Assembly: GCF_014207445.1 (NCBI RefSeq)
Contig: NZ_JACHEM010000021.1
Location: 1 to 62,359, forward strand
From: Streptomyces candidus
Lineage (GTDB): Bacteria; Actinomycetota; Actinomycetes; Streptomycetales; Streptomycetaceae
Length of the DNA: 62,359 bases
Reading direction: 5' to 3'
Shown: positions 49,262 through 57,710 of the stretch, in pieces
Numbering within the stretch: the stretch's first letter is position 1
Layout: each line of letters begins with the position of its first letter
The notes under the pieces: generated by a model
Seen by the model: only the letters and a program-made list of their open reading frames with translations
The model's database searches: none
Told to the model about the DNA's origin: nothing
Made by a program: the position numbers and the translations under genes

Positions 49262-50143
49262 TCAGAGGTGCTTGGGTGCCAGGGCCAGACGGTGGGTGCT
49301 CTCCAGGGCCGCCACGGCCTGCGCGGGGACGACAAGGATTCCGTCGAGGAGGTCGCGCGCCCTCGCGTACGCACTGCGGCGCTCATGGTCGCTGCCGCCC
49401 GTGTCCAGCGCCGTGGCAAGGAGCTTGCGGGCCTGCTCGGCCGCGCGCCGCTCGGCGGGAGGCAGCTGTCGCAGGCCGGTGCGGCGGGCGCGATCGTCGG
49501 CAGCCTTCCAGGCGGTCGAAAGTGCCGCGACGGCCCGCTGGTAGCGGTCGACGTCGTCGCCGAGTCGCGCGTCGTCCGCCGCGGCGAGGGCCTGCACCAG
49601 GGCGGCAGTCTCCGGCACGCTCACGTCACTCAGTGACGGCCGGTCCAGCCACTCCAGGACGTCGCCGAGGTAGTCCCCGTACGCGGTGGCCACCGTGTCG
49701 TGTGTGCGCTCCAGGGCCTGCCGACGGCGCCGCTTCGTGGTGCGGCGACGCCGTACCCGCCAGGCTCCCCAACCGGCCAGCGCAGCCACCGCGAGGCCGC
49801 CGAGGGCCAGGCCGCCCCACAGCAGCAGATCGGGAAGGATGCTGTCGCTGCCGGAGTCCGCCGCGGGTTTCGGGTCGGGTGAGGGCTCGGTGTCCGCCCC
49901 GCCCGTCAGCAGGCGGAGCCCTCCGCTGAGAAACCCGGTGCCGACACTGAGAGCGAGACCGGTGACGATCAGCGACCGGCTGTTCCGGGCGAGGTGGGAG
50001 TTCTCGGACTGGCGCCCCAGCGCGACCCCAATCCAGCCGGCCACGGTCATGAGCACCCCGGCGGCCACGCCGAGCCAGAGGGCCCACTCCACCCAGGCCG
50101 TGATGCTTTCGGTGACTCCGAGGAAATCCTCACTGGCACGCAT
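49262..50143 (-). CDS. Membrane protein sharing a two-span module with the T4SS small protein, 293 aa
   Basis: Residues 15-80 hold two spans around GRQSENSHLARNSRS, closely paralleling the 108-residue T4SS protein (31059-31385: GHNSERAQLASRGKS). A Pro/Asp/Ser linker, a third span (about 106-126), a basic RRRRTTKRRRR stop, and a long helical cytoplasmic domain follow. ATG 50143. Possibly an elongated paralogue acting in the envelope; role unknown. Confidence 0.65.
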   Translation of the reverse strand: MRASEDFLGVTESITAWVEWALWLGVAAGVLMTVAGWIGVALGRQSENSHLARNSRSLIVTGLALSVGTGFLSGGLRLLTGGADTEPSPDPKPAADSGSDSILPDLLLWGGLALGGLAVAALAGWGAWRVRRRRTTKRRRRQALERTHDTVATAYGDYLGDVLEWLDRPSLSDVSVPETAALVQALAAADDARLGDDVDRYQRAVAALSTAWKAADDRARRTGLRQLPPAERRAAEQARKLLATALDTGGSDHERRSAYARARDLLDGILVVPAQAVAALESTHRLALAPKHL

Positions 50144-50435
50144 CCGTGCGTCCTCCGGTTTGGGGTGACGGCGGGCTTGTCCCGAGCGTCGATTCTCCTG
50201 AAAAGCTGCTCTGACCTGTGCGTTTTAGCCCGATGGGCCTGACTGCGGATCGGTCGCATTCCGTAGCGTACCGCCTCCGACGCGTTTTTTTCCTACTAGG
50301 AAATGGCATGTACATGCCCGAAAAGTCAACCATCCTCCTTCGCGCATAACCGGAATTATGCGCGGCCTTGCCGATCATGAAAACGGCCCCCGAGGAGAAC
50401 CCTTTGCCAACAGTGGTCCGACGGACCGGCACTCG
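50144..50435. other. Intergenic region left of the transposon
   Basis: No gene supported. Contains a perfect inverted repeat CGCGCATAA / TTATGCGCG (50341-50349 / 50356-50364) and an AT-rich run near 50284, probably the promoter region of the minus-strand genes ending at 48416. Confidence 0.4.
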
Positions 50436-50510
50436 TGTCGGACGACATGAGGATGTCAGTGGCTGGCGACACGAGATGTCAGTGGGCGACGACATGAGGT
50501 GTGTCAGTAG
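50436..50510. repeat. Transposon left end, four TGTC repeats
   Basis: Repeats begin at 50436, 50454, 50477 and 50502 (offsets 0, 18, 41, 66), all in the same direction: likely transposase binding sites. The last overlaps the stop codon of the gene ending at 50504. Confidence 0.65.
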
Positions 50511-51301
50511 GTAGTCGTCTCGTCGGAGTCGAGGAGGCGTAGGCCGTACTGGACATCGGGGGCCAGGACGGCGGTGTCGCCCTCGGTCGGTACGAGGAGG
50601 CCGGAGTCGATGAGCCCCGCAACGGCGGTGGCCCACTCCGGGGTGTCCCTGTCGTACGGGGAGACGCTGCCCGCGTGGTGCGCGTGGAAGAGCACCGTGG
50701 CGTCGAGGTCTGCGAGGACGTCGCGGTCCGGGGGCCGGCGGGGGGTGCGCCAGGACCGGTCGTGGTCGGCGGGGTGGAGCCAGTCCATCTGCCGGTCGGT
50801 GAGGACGTCGTTGCGCGGGCTCAGGGTGAAGTGGTGGGGTGCCGCGCGGCGCAGGGCGTACGGTCCGCCGAGCTCGGGGTGGGCCCAGGCGTGGGCAAGG
50901 GCGTCGGCGGTGCGGTCGTAGGTCCAGTGCAGCGACTCGGCGAGGTAATCCGCGGTGAGCGGGCGGCCGGCGTGGGCGAGCGCGTTGAGGACGGCGGCCG
51001 CGTCCGCGTCGGTGCCGGGGTCCTGGAGTGGGTGCTCGGTGTCGCGGTGGCGGGGCAACTGGTAGACGGCCTCGGCGTACGGGGTGAGGTCGGCGGGGTG
51101 CAGGTCCAGGCGGCGGGCGAGTTCGAGGACGACGTGCAGGGGCTGGTTGGGCAGCGCGTCCATGGTGATGGCGCCCTCGTGGACGCCGAGGAGGTCGGCG
51201 AGCTCCCACGCGGAGAGGCCCGCATTGTGCAGGCGGCGGCGCAGTTCGTCGCCCCAGCCGCGGGGCTTGTAGCGCGGGGGAGGGTGGAAGCGGTCGGTCA
51301 C
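50504..51301 (-). CDS. Transposon-encoded unknown protein with HTH, 265 aa
   Basis: GTG 51301 overlaps the previous stop (GTGA). Residues about 14-75 form a helix-turn-helix (LRRRLHNAGLSAWELADLLG and a recognition helix after VHEGA). The middle and C-terminal parts are helical with ATAVLAPDVQYGLRLL near the end; the related remnant at 57206 ends similarly. Sits where TniQ/TnsD would be, so a targeting or regulatory role is likely, but I see no TniQ zinc fingers. Confidence 0.7.
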   Translation of the reverse strand: MTDRFHPPPRYKPRGWGDELRRRLHNAGLSAWELADLLGVHEGAITMDALPNQPLHVVLELARRLDLHPADLTPYAEAVYQLPRHRDTEHPLQDPGTDADAAAVLNALAHAGRPLTADYLAESLHWTYDRTADALAHAWAHPELGGPYALRRAAPHHFTLSPRNDVLTDRQMDWLHPADHDRSWRTPRRPPDRDVLADLDATVLFHAHHAGSVSPYDRDTPEWATAVAGLIDSGLLVPTEGDTAVLAPDVQYGLRLLDSDETTTY

Positions 51302-52833
51302 CGGTCGGGGCCTTCGTCGGAGAGGATCACCACGTCCAGGCGGCGGGCTGCCATCCAGTCGGTCAGGGGCGCGGGCCCGGCACCGATCCCGGCGACTTCG
51401 CACATGCCGCGGTGGAGCCAGAACGGGTTGACGCCGATCCGGCGGCAGGTCCGTCCGATGGTCTCGACCAGGGCGCGGTCGGAGGCGTCGAGGGTGGGGT
51501 TCTTGGGGTCGGCGAAGTAGCGGCGGCGGGTGCCGGAGCCGTCCGCGCGGCGGTGGGCGAGGTGGGCGGCGAGGAGTTCGGCGGCGTACGGGGGCAGGGG
51601 GGTCTTGCCGGTGGTGTGCGCGTAGCTGGGGCTCTCGTCCTGGTGGCGCCGGTCGATCTCGTGGGCCCAGTCGGCGCGCAGGTAGGCGGCGGCATCCGGG
51701 AAGGTCGGCAGGTACAGGTAGTGGCCGTGCTCGTCGAGGTTGCGGCACAGCAGATGGGAGAACCGGTCGGGGGCGGCGGTCAGGTGCAGGGAGATGACGG
51801 TGACGGCGGCGGCGTGGGTGGAGACGGTGGCGCGCAGGGCGCGGCAGATGCCCGGGGTGAGCCAGGTCGTCAGCTGGTCGGCGGCGGCCGGTCCCAGTGC
51901 GCGGGACTGCCAGCGCAGCAGGACACCTTGGATGAACAGGGATGCCTGGATCGCGCGGAGGCGGATGAGGGCGAGGCGTCCGCTGGCGGCGGGGCCGAGG
52001 CGTTCGTCGCGCAGGTAGGCGTTCAGGGCCTGCTTGAAGGCGTTGCCGGTGCGGCCTTCGGCGAGGTGGTTGCGGTGGCGGCGTACGAAGGCGTCGGTGG
52101 CCTGGGCTTCGGTGCGGTAGGCGAGGTGGAGCTGGTCGAAGGTGTCTCCGGCGAGCTGGCGGCGGCAGGCGGCGAGGAAGAGCGGGAAGTCGGCGGTGGG
52201 CAGCGCGGGCCAGTCGGCGTCGGGGTCGGCGTACTCGTCGGGGTTCAGCGGGAGGGACACGGCCGGGGCCGGCAGGGGCAGGACGCGTTCGAAGGTGTCG
52301 CCGCCCATGGCCCGGACCGGCCGGTGGGGTGCGCCGAAGGGTATGCGCCCACGGGCGGCGCCCTTGCGTTCGGATCGGCCCAGGCTCTCGATGGCGTTGC
52401 ACATGCGGGCCGGGTCGCCGCCGCCGGACCAGATCAGCCACAGGTCGGCGTTGGTCTGGTCGGCGAGTTCGGCGAGCTGGAGGGCCTCGCGGTGGGTGAG
52501 CCGGTGGGCGCGCTCGATGAGGATGTCGGTGACGCGGGCGGCAGTGATCCACGCGGTGGCGGCCTTCCACGCGTCGGCGATGCTCAGGCGGCAGGTGCGT
52601 ACGGCGGCCGGGTTCTTGCCCGCTCCGGCCAGCACGTCCCACACCAGGTCATTGGCGGAGCGCACCGGGTTGGGGCGGACCACGATCCGCTCCGGGGCCT
52701 CCAGTGCGGCAAGGCGCCGGGAAAGGTTCGGGTCGTCGTTGCCGTCGATGACGACGTACACCGTGCGGTGGGGTTCGGGCGGCCGTGCGGCGGGGTCGTC
52801 GATCACCTCGCCGGTGGGTAGGACGCCGGTCAT
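51298..52833 (-). CDS. Transposon-encoded unknown protein, 511 aa
   Basis: ATG 52833 overlaps the ATPase stop (ATGA). About 30-170 is an alpha/beta segment with YVVIDGNDD and ADLWLIWSGGGD, which could be a nucleotide- or partner-binding fold. About 300-500 is helical with RYFADPKNPTLD and a VNPFWLHRGMCEVAG motif recalling DNA-binding domains of recombinases. No cysteine zinc sites. I do not recognise a TniQ/TnsD match. Its place in the operon suggests target selection. Confidence 0.65.
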   Translation of the reverse strand: MTGVLPTGEVIDDPAARPPEPHRTVYVVIDGNDDPNLSRRLAALEAPERIVVRPNPVRSANDLVWDVLAGAGKNPAAVRTCRLSIADAWKAATAWITAARVTDILIERAHRLTHREALQLAELADQTNADLWLIWSGGGDPARMCNAIESLGRSERKGAARGRIPFGAPHRPVRAMGGDTFERVLPLPAPAVSLPLNPDEYADPDADWPALPTADFPLFLAACRRQLAGDTFDQLHLAYRTEAQATDAFVRRHRNHLAEGRTGNAFKQALNAYLRDERLGPAASGRLALIRLRAIQASLFIQGVLLRWQSRALGPAAADQLTTWLTPGICRALRATVSTHAAAVTVISLHLTAAPDRFSHLLCRNLDEHGHYLYLPTFPDAAAYLRADWAHEIDRRHQDESPSYAHTTGKTPLPPYAAELLAAHLAHRRADGSGTRRRYFADPKNPTLDASDRALVETIGRTCRRIGVNPFWLHRGMCEVAGIGAGPAPLTDWMAARRLDVVILSDEGPDR

Positions 52834-53594
52834 TGGAGGCCGCCGCCAAGGAGGGCGTAGGCGTTGTGGACGGTGGTGTCGTCGACGGTGCTGAGGCCCT
52901 GCTCCTCGCACAGGGCGGCGGCGGTGTGGGTGAAGACCGCCCAGTCGCGCATGGTGCCGTGACCGTACGAGCTGTCGACCTCCAGGAGGAGATCGTCGCG
53001 GGCTTCGGCGTAGATGGGGTGGTAGCGGCGCATCAGGGCGGGGACCTTGACGGGGTCGAGCGGGGAGAAGGGTAGGCGGCGGAAGACCCGGGAGCGGAGC
53101 ATCGGCTCCTTGGACAGGACTTCCCAGCAGCCGTCGCCGCCGACGTAGAGCAGGGCGAAGCGGGTCCTGGGGTGGTCGTGGAGGTGGCGCAGCAGCTCGA
53201 TGCAGTCGCCGGTCAGGCGCTGGGCCTCGTCGACGACGACCAGGCGCATCGGGGTGGCGAGCAGGCCGACGAGTTTGGTGGTGAGGTCGAAGCGGTTGCG
53301 GGAGGAGGGGTTCTCGGTGCCGGTGAGTTCGCGCAGCAGATGGTCGGCGATCATCCGCATGGTGGGGCGGGCGGGGAAGGTCATCACGGACACTCGCGGG
53401 CGGGACACCGCATCGAGCAGGTCGATGGCTTCCAGGGCGGCCTCGACGGCGAAGGTCTTGCCGGTGCCGGCCGGGCCGTGGACGACGCCGGTGGCGGCGT
53501 TGGCGACGAGATCGCGGACGATACGGGCGGTCATCTGGAAGTGTCCGGTGGGCAGGGCCGCGGCCCCGGTCAGGTCGACGAAGTGGCGCGGCAT
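52830..53594 (-). CDS. tniB: TniB/TnsC-like AAA ATPase, 254 aa
   Basis: Walker A VHGPAGTGKT (about 39-48) and Walker B RLVVVDEAQRL (about 117-127), and a later sensor-like RSRVFRRLPF. This is the MuB/TniB/TnsC-type regulator that selects target DNA and activates the transposase. ATG 53594 overlaps the transposase stop (TGATG). Confidence 0.85.
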   Translation of the reverse strand: MPRHFVDLTGAAALPTGHFQMTARIVRDLVANAATGVVHGPAGTGKTFAVEAALEAIDLLDAVSRPRVSVMTFPARPTMRMIADHLLRELTGTENPSSRNRFDLTTKLVGLLATPMRLVVVDEAQRLTGDCIELLRHLHDHPRTRFALLYVGGDGCWEVLSKEPMLRSRVFRRLPFSPLDPVKVPALMRRYHPIYAEARDDLLLEVDSSYGHGTMRDWAVFTHTAAALCEEQGLSTVDDTTVHNAYALLGGGLQ

Positions 53595-55195
53595 CAGCTC
53601 TCCGGGTCGGCGGTGGGGTCGGTCAGTCCGAGCAGGCTCGTGCTGGCCCTGGCGGCAAGCGCCTGGTCGCGTTCGCGCTGCGTACGGGTACGGCCGTCGC
53701 CTTCGGGCACCAGCCGGGACTCGGCGGGCGGGGTGCCGTCGCCGGTCATCGGCGCAAGGGTGCGTCGGGCCTGGCGGGAGGCGCGGCGGCGCTCCTGGCC
53801 AAGGCGTTTGGCCTCGGCGGCCGCGTGGATGCGGAAGGCGTCGGTCTGCTTGGCGGTGAGCTGCCCGGTGGGGTGTGCGGTGCACAGGTGCTTGCCCGCG
53901 AGGTAGACCTCGATCTGCCGGTCGTCGTGCGGCATGTAGCGGATCTGGACGACCTGTCCGCCGCGACCCTGGAGCTCGGGGGCGACGTAGGACAGGGAGT
54001 TGAAGCTGATCCCGTCCTTGCGGATCGTGCGCTCGGCGTCGGCGAGCATGAGGTGGCGCAGCTCGTCGGCGGGGATACGCCGCAGGGGCGCGGGATCGTC
54101 CGTCCACGCCTGGAGGGGGGTGCGACCGCCGAGCATCCGGTGCGGGCGCTCGGTGTTGTACCAGCGGGCCCAGGCGGCGAAGCGGTCGACGAACCGCTCG
54201 ATGCGCATCGGCCCGCCCGCCTGCCCTTCGGCTGCCTGCTTGGCGGCCACCGAGTCCTTCACCGGCCCGTACAGCTTGCCGCCGGCGTCGCGCGGCCCGC
54301 CGGTGAAGCCGGGGAGCTGGGAGATTAGCGTCTGCTCGATCGTGAGGTTCAGCCGCTCCACCTTGCCCTTGCGGTGCGGGGTGAAGGCGGGCAGGCGGTG
54401 CATGACGACGGCCAGGGTGCCGAGTGCCGCCTCGACGGCGTCGGCGGCGAACTCCAGGCCGCGGTCGATGCGTACGCGCTCGGGCACCGCGCCGAACGGC
54501 GAGACGTCCGGCTCGTGCAGCATCGCCATCCGCATCGCGGTGAACACCGTCCCCGAGGTCGGGGCCAGGGCGACAGACCAGCCGAGCAGGGCGCGGGTGC
54601 CGTCGTCGACGACGGTCGTCATCCACGGGCAGAGTGCTTTGCCCTTCGGCGGCAGGACCAGCAGCGGGATCTGCTTGTGGTCCATCTCCCAGCACCGGCC
54701 GCGCAGCGCGTCGGGCCGTTGCAGGTACACCGAGGCCGCGCGCCGGCCGGACTCTCCGCTCTGCCACGCCGCCCGTTCGGCCGGGGTCAGCTCCTCGGCG
54801 AACGCCCGCTGCAAGGTCCGCAAGGTCACCGGTCGTGCCCTGTCCCATCCTTCGGCGAGGAAGCCGGGCACCGGCGCCCCGGCCGTGGTGCCGTCCCCGG
54901 CGACCACGGCGTGCCGGGCACGGTGCAGGGCTGCGATGTTGCCCCGGTAGAAGGCGAACGCCTCGCGGTCGGTCTCGCTGAGGACGTAGTGCGGCCGCGG
55001 CTGCCGGACGGAACGGGCGGCTGGCGGGGACAGCCACCGCCACACGGTGCGCTCGCTCACCCCGGTGCTCTGCGCGACGGTCCGTACGTGCCCGGCCGTC
55101 AGCACCCCATCGGCGCGCAGCTCCTCAAGCCGGGCCACCGCCGCCCGCCGAACCTCCGCCGCGATCTTCGCCACGTCCCGAAGTGTCAGTGGCAT
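53594..55195 (-). CDS. tniA: DD35E transposase, TniA/TnsB/MuA type, 533 aa
   Basis: N-terminal helix-turn-helix (about 28-48: VRTVAQSTGVSERTVWRWL), then the catalytic rve domain: first Asp in WEMDHKQIP (about 166-174), second in VRIDRGLEF, and the Glu in GKVERLN, with exactly 35 residues between the last two. A Mu-type C-terminal beta domain (about 400-450) and a basic tail follow. ATG 55195 is chosen; an in-frame ATG at 55222 also lies within the palindromic repeat. Confidence 0.9.
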   Translation of the reverse strand: MPLTLRDVAKIAAEVRRAAVARLEELRADGVLTAGHVRTVAQSTGVSERTVWRWLSPPAARSVRQPRPHYVLSETDREAFAFYRGNIAALHRARHAVVAGDGTTAGAPVPGFLAEGWDRARPVTLRTLQRAFAEELTPAERAAWQSGESGRRAASVYLQRPDALRGRCWEMDHKQIPLLVLPPKGKALCPWMTTVVDDGTRALLGWSVALAPTSGTVFTAMRMAMLHEPDVSPFGAVPERVRIDRGLEFAADAVEAALGTLAVVMHRLPAFTPHRKGKVERLNLTIEQTLISQLPGFTGGPRDAGGKLYGPVKDSVAAKQAAEGQAGGPMRIERFVDRFAAWARWYNTERPHRMLGGRTPLQAWTDDPAPLRRIPADELRHLMLADAERTIRKDGISFNSLSYVAPELQGRGGQVVQIRYMPHDDRQIEVYLAGKHLCTAHPTGQLTAKQTDAFRIHAAAEAKRLGQERRRASRQARRTLAPMTGDGTPPAESRLVPEGDGRTRTQRERDQALAARASTSLLGLTDPTADPES

Positions 55196-55221
55196 GTCGC
55201 CGCCGCGACACCCCACTGACA
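55183..55221. promoter_or_regulatory. TGTCAGTGG inverted repeat at the transposase start
   Basis: TGTCAGTGGCATGTCGC (55183-55199) faces its near-complement GCGACACCCCACTGACA (55204-55220). Same sequence as the end repeats, so the transposase or HTH protein probably represses its own operon here. Confidence 0.6.
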
Positions 55222-55304
55222 TGAGTGCCGCTCGAACTGGCGAACCGGACCCGGAACACCTGCGTCCCGCCCCCTCCAACTGCTAGAGCAGGGCACGTGT
55301 CCCT

Positions 55305-55430
55305 CCGTCCCGGAAACGACCGTTTCCGGGACGACTGCCCGCCGGAGGGGACAGGGTGCGGATGCCGTCCCGAAAGGCGTCCCGAAACCGGAGGGCGCGG
55401 CGGAGAAGCAGGACGGGTATTCGGGACGGC
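55305..55430. other. Candidate res site
   Basis: Palindrome GTCCCGGAAACG-AC-CGTTTCCGGGAC (55307-55332), tandem direct CGTCCCGAAAGG (55366-55377) and CGTCCCGAAACC (55378-55389), and inverted TTCGGGACG (55420-55428), just before the resolvase gene: typical three-site res organisation. Confidence 0.65.
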
Positions 55431-55461
55431 CGCGCCGTGCGGCCGGGCGAGAGGGGAACAT

Positions 55462-56331
55462 GTGAACGCCGAGCTGGACGAGATCGTCCGCGCCGAGCTC
55501 GTCGAGCGCGAACCGTGCCCGCGGTGCGGGGCGCCGCCCGGCTCGGTGTGCCGGGCGAACTCCGGCGTCGTCGCCGTCGACTACCACACCGGCCGGTACG
55601 CGAAGATCCCCGGACTGAAGTCCGGACCCGCGATCCGCATCCCTGCCGCGCGCGGCCCCGGCCGCGCATGGGAGCCCGGCCCCGAACCCGACCTCGCCGT
55701 CGGCGGCGCGCTCGCGCGGGCCGGCGACCGCATCGGCTACGCCCGCGTCTCCAGCAAGGGCCAGGACCTCGCCGGACAGGTCCGCCTCCTGAAGAAGGCC
55801 GGCTGCGTCCGGATCTACGTCGAGAAGATCGGCAGCCGGGAGAAGATCCGCCCCGAGTACAACACCGCCCTGGCCGACCTTCGCCCGGCCGACACCCTGA
55901 CCGTCACCATGCTCGACCGCCTGGGCCGCAACATGATCGAGCTCATCACCTCCGCGCAGGACCTCGCCGAGCGCGACCACCGCCTGGAGATCCTCGGCGG
56001 CCCGCTGTCCGGCGTCTACGACCCGCAGGGCGCGGGCAAGGTCCTCTTCGTCATGTTCGCCGCGATGGCGGAGGTCGAGCGGGAGTTCATCCACGAGCGG
56101 ACCCTGATCGGCCTGGACACCGCCGCGGCGAACGGCAACCACGGCGGGCGCCCGCCGGCCGTCGACGGCGACCAGCTCGCCGTCGCGCTCCGGCGCCGCG
56201 ACGCCAACGAGCCGGTCACCTCCATCGCCCGTCACCTCGGCGTCGGCCGCTCCACCCTCTACCGGACTCTGGCCGCGTACGACGAGGCCATGGCGGCCAA
56301 CGAAGCTCCCCGCACACCGCCGGGCAGCTGA
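55462..56331 (+). CDS. tniR: Serine resolvase with N-terminal zinc module, 289 aa
   Basis: Residues 1-50 hold a small Cys module CPRCGAPPGSVC (about 16-27) with a YHTGRYAKIPGL strand, common at the N terminus of actinobacterial DNA-binding proteins. The recombinase domain (about 90-225) has RIGYARVSSKGQD with the catalytic Ser, MLDRLGRN and FAAMAEVERE. A C-terminal helix-turn-helix (SIARHLGVGRSTLYRTL) completes it. GTG 55462 follows AGAGGGGAA. Resolves cointegrates at the site just upstream. Confidence 0.9.
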   Translation: MNAELDEIVRAELVEREPCPRCGAPPGSVCRANSGVVAVDYHTGRYAKIPGLKSGPAIRIPAARGPGRAWEPGPEPDLAVGGALARAGDRIGYARVSSKGQDLAGQVRLLKKAGCVRIYVEKIGSREKIRPEYNTALADLRPADTLTVTMLDRLGRNMIELITSAQDLAERDHRLEILGGPLSGVYDPQGAGKVLFVMFAAMAEVEREFIHERTLIGLDTAAANGNHGGRPPAVDGDQLAVALRRRDANEPVTSIARHLGVGRSTLYRTLAAYDEAMAANEAPRTPPGS

Positions 56332-56413
56332 GCGGCCGAAATCCGAACCCCGCCTGTCCGATGCGGCAGGCAGGATGACCTACGTCCGCTTCACCAAGGG
56401 GAGGAACACAGGC

Positions 56414-56701
56414 ATGACCGTCGACTTCGACTCGTTGCAGGAAGCCGCTCAGGGACTGGGCGAGGACATCACCACCCACGACAAGGCCGGGCTGAACGAC
56501 CTCAGCACCGCGCACCTGCGTGAACAGGCCGACGCCCGCGACGAGCTGTACGACTTCGTCGACGGCCTGTGGGACAAGACCACGGCCCGCGTGCCCGACG
56601 CCGGAGCCCGCGACGAGTACGCCGGGCTAGCCGGTCTGCGCGACCTGGCCGCGGTGCTCCGCGACAACGCGCACGAGGTCCTCGACGCCCGCGAAGACTG
56701 A
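56414..56701 (+). CDS. Transposon cargo, small acidic protein, 95 aa
   Basis: ATG 56414 with AAGGGGAGGA (56396-56405). Helical and acidic throughout, no Cys, no membrane span. Perhaps partner of the 118-residue product that follows 20 bp later. Not recognised. Confidence 0.65.
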   Translation: MTVDFDSLQEAAQGLGEDITTHDKAGLNDLSTAHLREQADARDELYDFVDGLWDKTTARVPDAGARDEYAGLAGLRDLAAVLRDNAHEVLDARED

Positions 56702-56721
56702 GCCCCGGGAGGAGTTGCCCG

Positions 56722-57078
56722 ATGCCATACGAACAGGACCGCAGGCCCGACTACGGCCAGGAGGACGTCCTCGTCGCCTACCACTGGATCCCCCAGCGCG
56801 AGGCCGCCGAGCAGGACGTTCCCAGCCACCGGGTGTGGAACGCTGCCCACGAACTGGAGGGCCGTGCCTGGCGCGAGCGTCAGCATCGCGTGAACTGGGG
56901 TGAGGACAGCCTCGTCGACGGCGTCTTCTACGACTTCCCCGACCCCCAGACCCTGCCGGAGCAGGAACGACAGACCGCCGACGCCCTGCTCCGCACACAG
57001 CACCGGTGGCCCTGGCTCCGCACCCGCAAGCGCCTCATGCGTACCTGGGTGACGACCCATCCCGAAGCGAGCAGCTGA
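56722..57078 (+). CDS. Transposon cargo, small hypothetical protein, 118 aa
   Basis: ATG 56722 with GGGAGGAG (56707-56714). Trp/Arg-rich helical protein (ELEGRAWRERQHRVNWGE). Family unknown. Last gene before the right end at 57187; the interval contains a GC hairpin (CCGGCGCC... near 57110) as probable terminator. Confidence 0.65.
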   Translation: MPYEQDRRPDYGQEDVLVAYHWIPQREAAEQDVPSHRVWNAAHELEGRAWRERQHRVNWGEDSLVDGVFYDFPDPQTLPEQERQTADALLRTQHRWPWLRTRKRLMRTWVTTHPEASS

Positions 57079-57142
57079 CGCGGAGGTCTGGACGGTCCAG
57101 CCCAACGTCCCCGGCGCCATCCCGCGCCGGGGACGTTTCGCG

Positions 57143-57187
57143 CTGACAAAACCCTGCGCCGGACTGACATCTACTCTGCGCACGACA
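57143..57187. repeat. Transposon right end
   Basis: Inverted TGTC repeats: CTGACA (57143-57148), ACTGACAT (57163-57170) and terminal CGACA (57183-57187). Offsets 0, 18 and 39 from the end mirror the left end. Confidence 0.65.
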
Positions 57188-57560
57188 GGCTGGCGACGCG
57201 AAATGTCAGCGGACGGCGACATGAGGTGTGTCAGTAGGCGGTGACGGCTCGGAGAGCATCCGCAGGCTGTACACGACGTTGTCGGGAAGGACGTCGATGA
57301 GGTCGCCGCGGGTGACCATGTCTGCGGCGGCGAGATCTTCGAGGGCCTGGCGCTGCGCGGCGTCGGCGGTGTCGATGCCGCCGTCAACCCAGACGCGCAG
57401 GAGGGCCTCCGCTTCGACGGGCTGGATCGGTCCGCGGATGTCGGGGCGGGGGTTCTTCCGTCCGGTGACGGCGTCGGCCTGGTCGGGCCTCGGCGTCTTC
57501 GACCCCGCGCGAAAGACGGCCGAGCAGCGCCAAGCCGAGCTTGCCTCCGACCGCGAAGAG
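57188..57560 (-). pseudogene. Remnant of a second related transposon end and its last gene
   Basis: 57188-57238 repeats 50461-50511 (GGCTGGCGAC...) with TGTCAG at 57204 and 57229, 25 bp apart as at the left end. Inside it, the minus frame (about 57206-57480) encodes an AADMVTRGDLIDVLPDN then VVYSLRMLSE segment like the end of the 265-residue gene (VLAPDVQYGLRLLDSD). No start or complete frame. Confidence 0.6.
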
Positions 57561-57710
57561 TTGGCCGACGCGAGGCCATCGTGATGGAGACGGCCGCATG
57601 ACTGTGGGAGAAGATGATGATCGCGGAACCTGTGCTCGGTCGGGTCGTGCTTCTGGTAGTGATGCGGGGTAAGGATGGGCTCCGGGATACACGATAGGGA
57701 GTGAGGATCC

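Larger units (their letters stand above)
50436..57187. mobile_element. Tn5053/Tn7-like transposon with resolvase
   Basis: Left end TGTCGGACGACATGAGG with further TGTCAG repeats at 50454, 50477 and 50502; right end is the inverted equivalent, TGTCG reading leftward from 57187 and TGTCAG starting 18 bases inside, exactly as at the left. Contents: two unknown proteins, TniB-like ATPase, DD35E transposase (all minus), res-like site, serine resolvase, and two small cargo genes (plus). No target duplication is seen. Confidence 0.75.

Noticed and set aside
50130..51209. Arg/Pro-rich minus-strand frame crossing the transposon left end
   Set aside because: Different frame from the supported 265-residue gene, low-complexity, crosses the element boundary.
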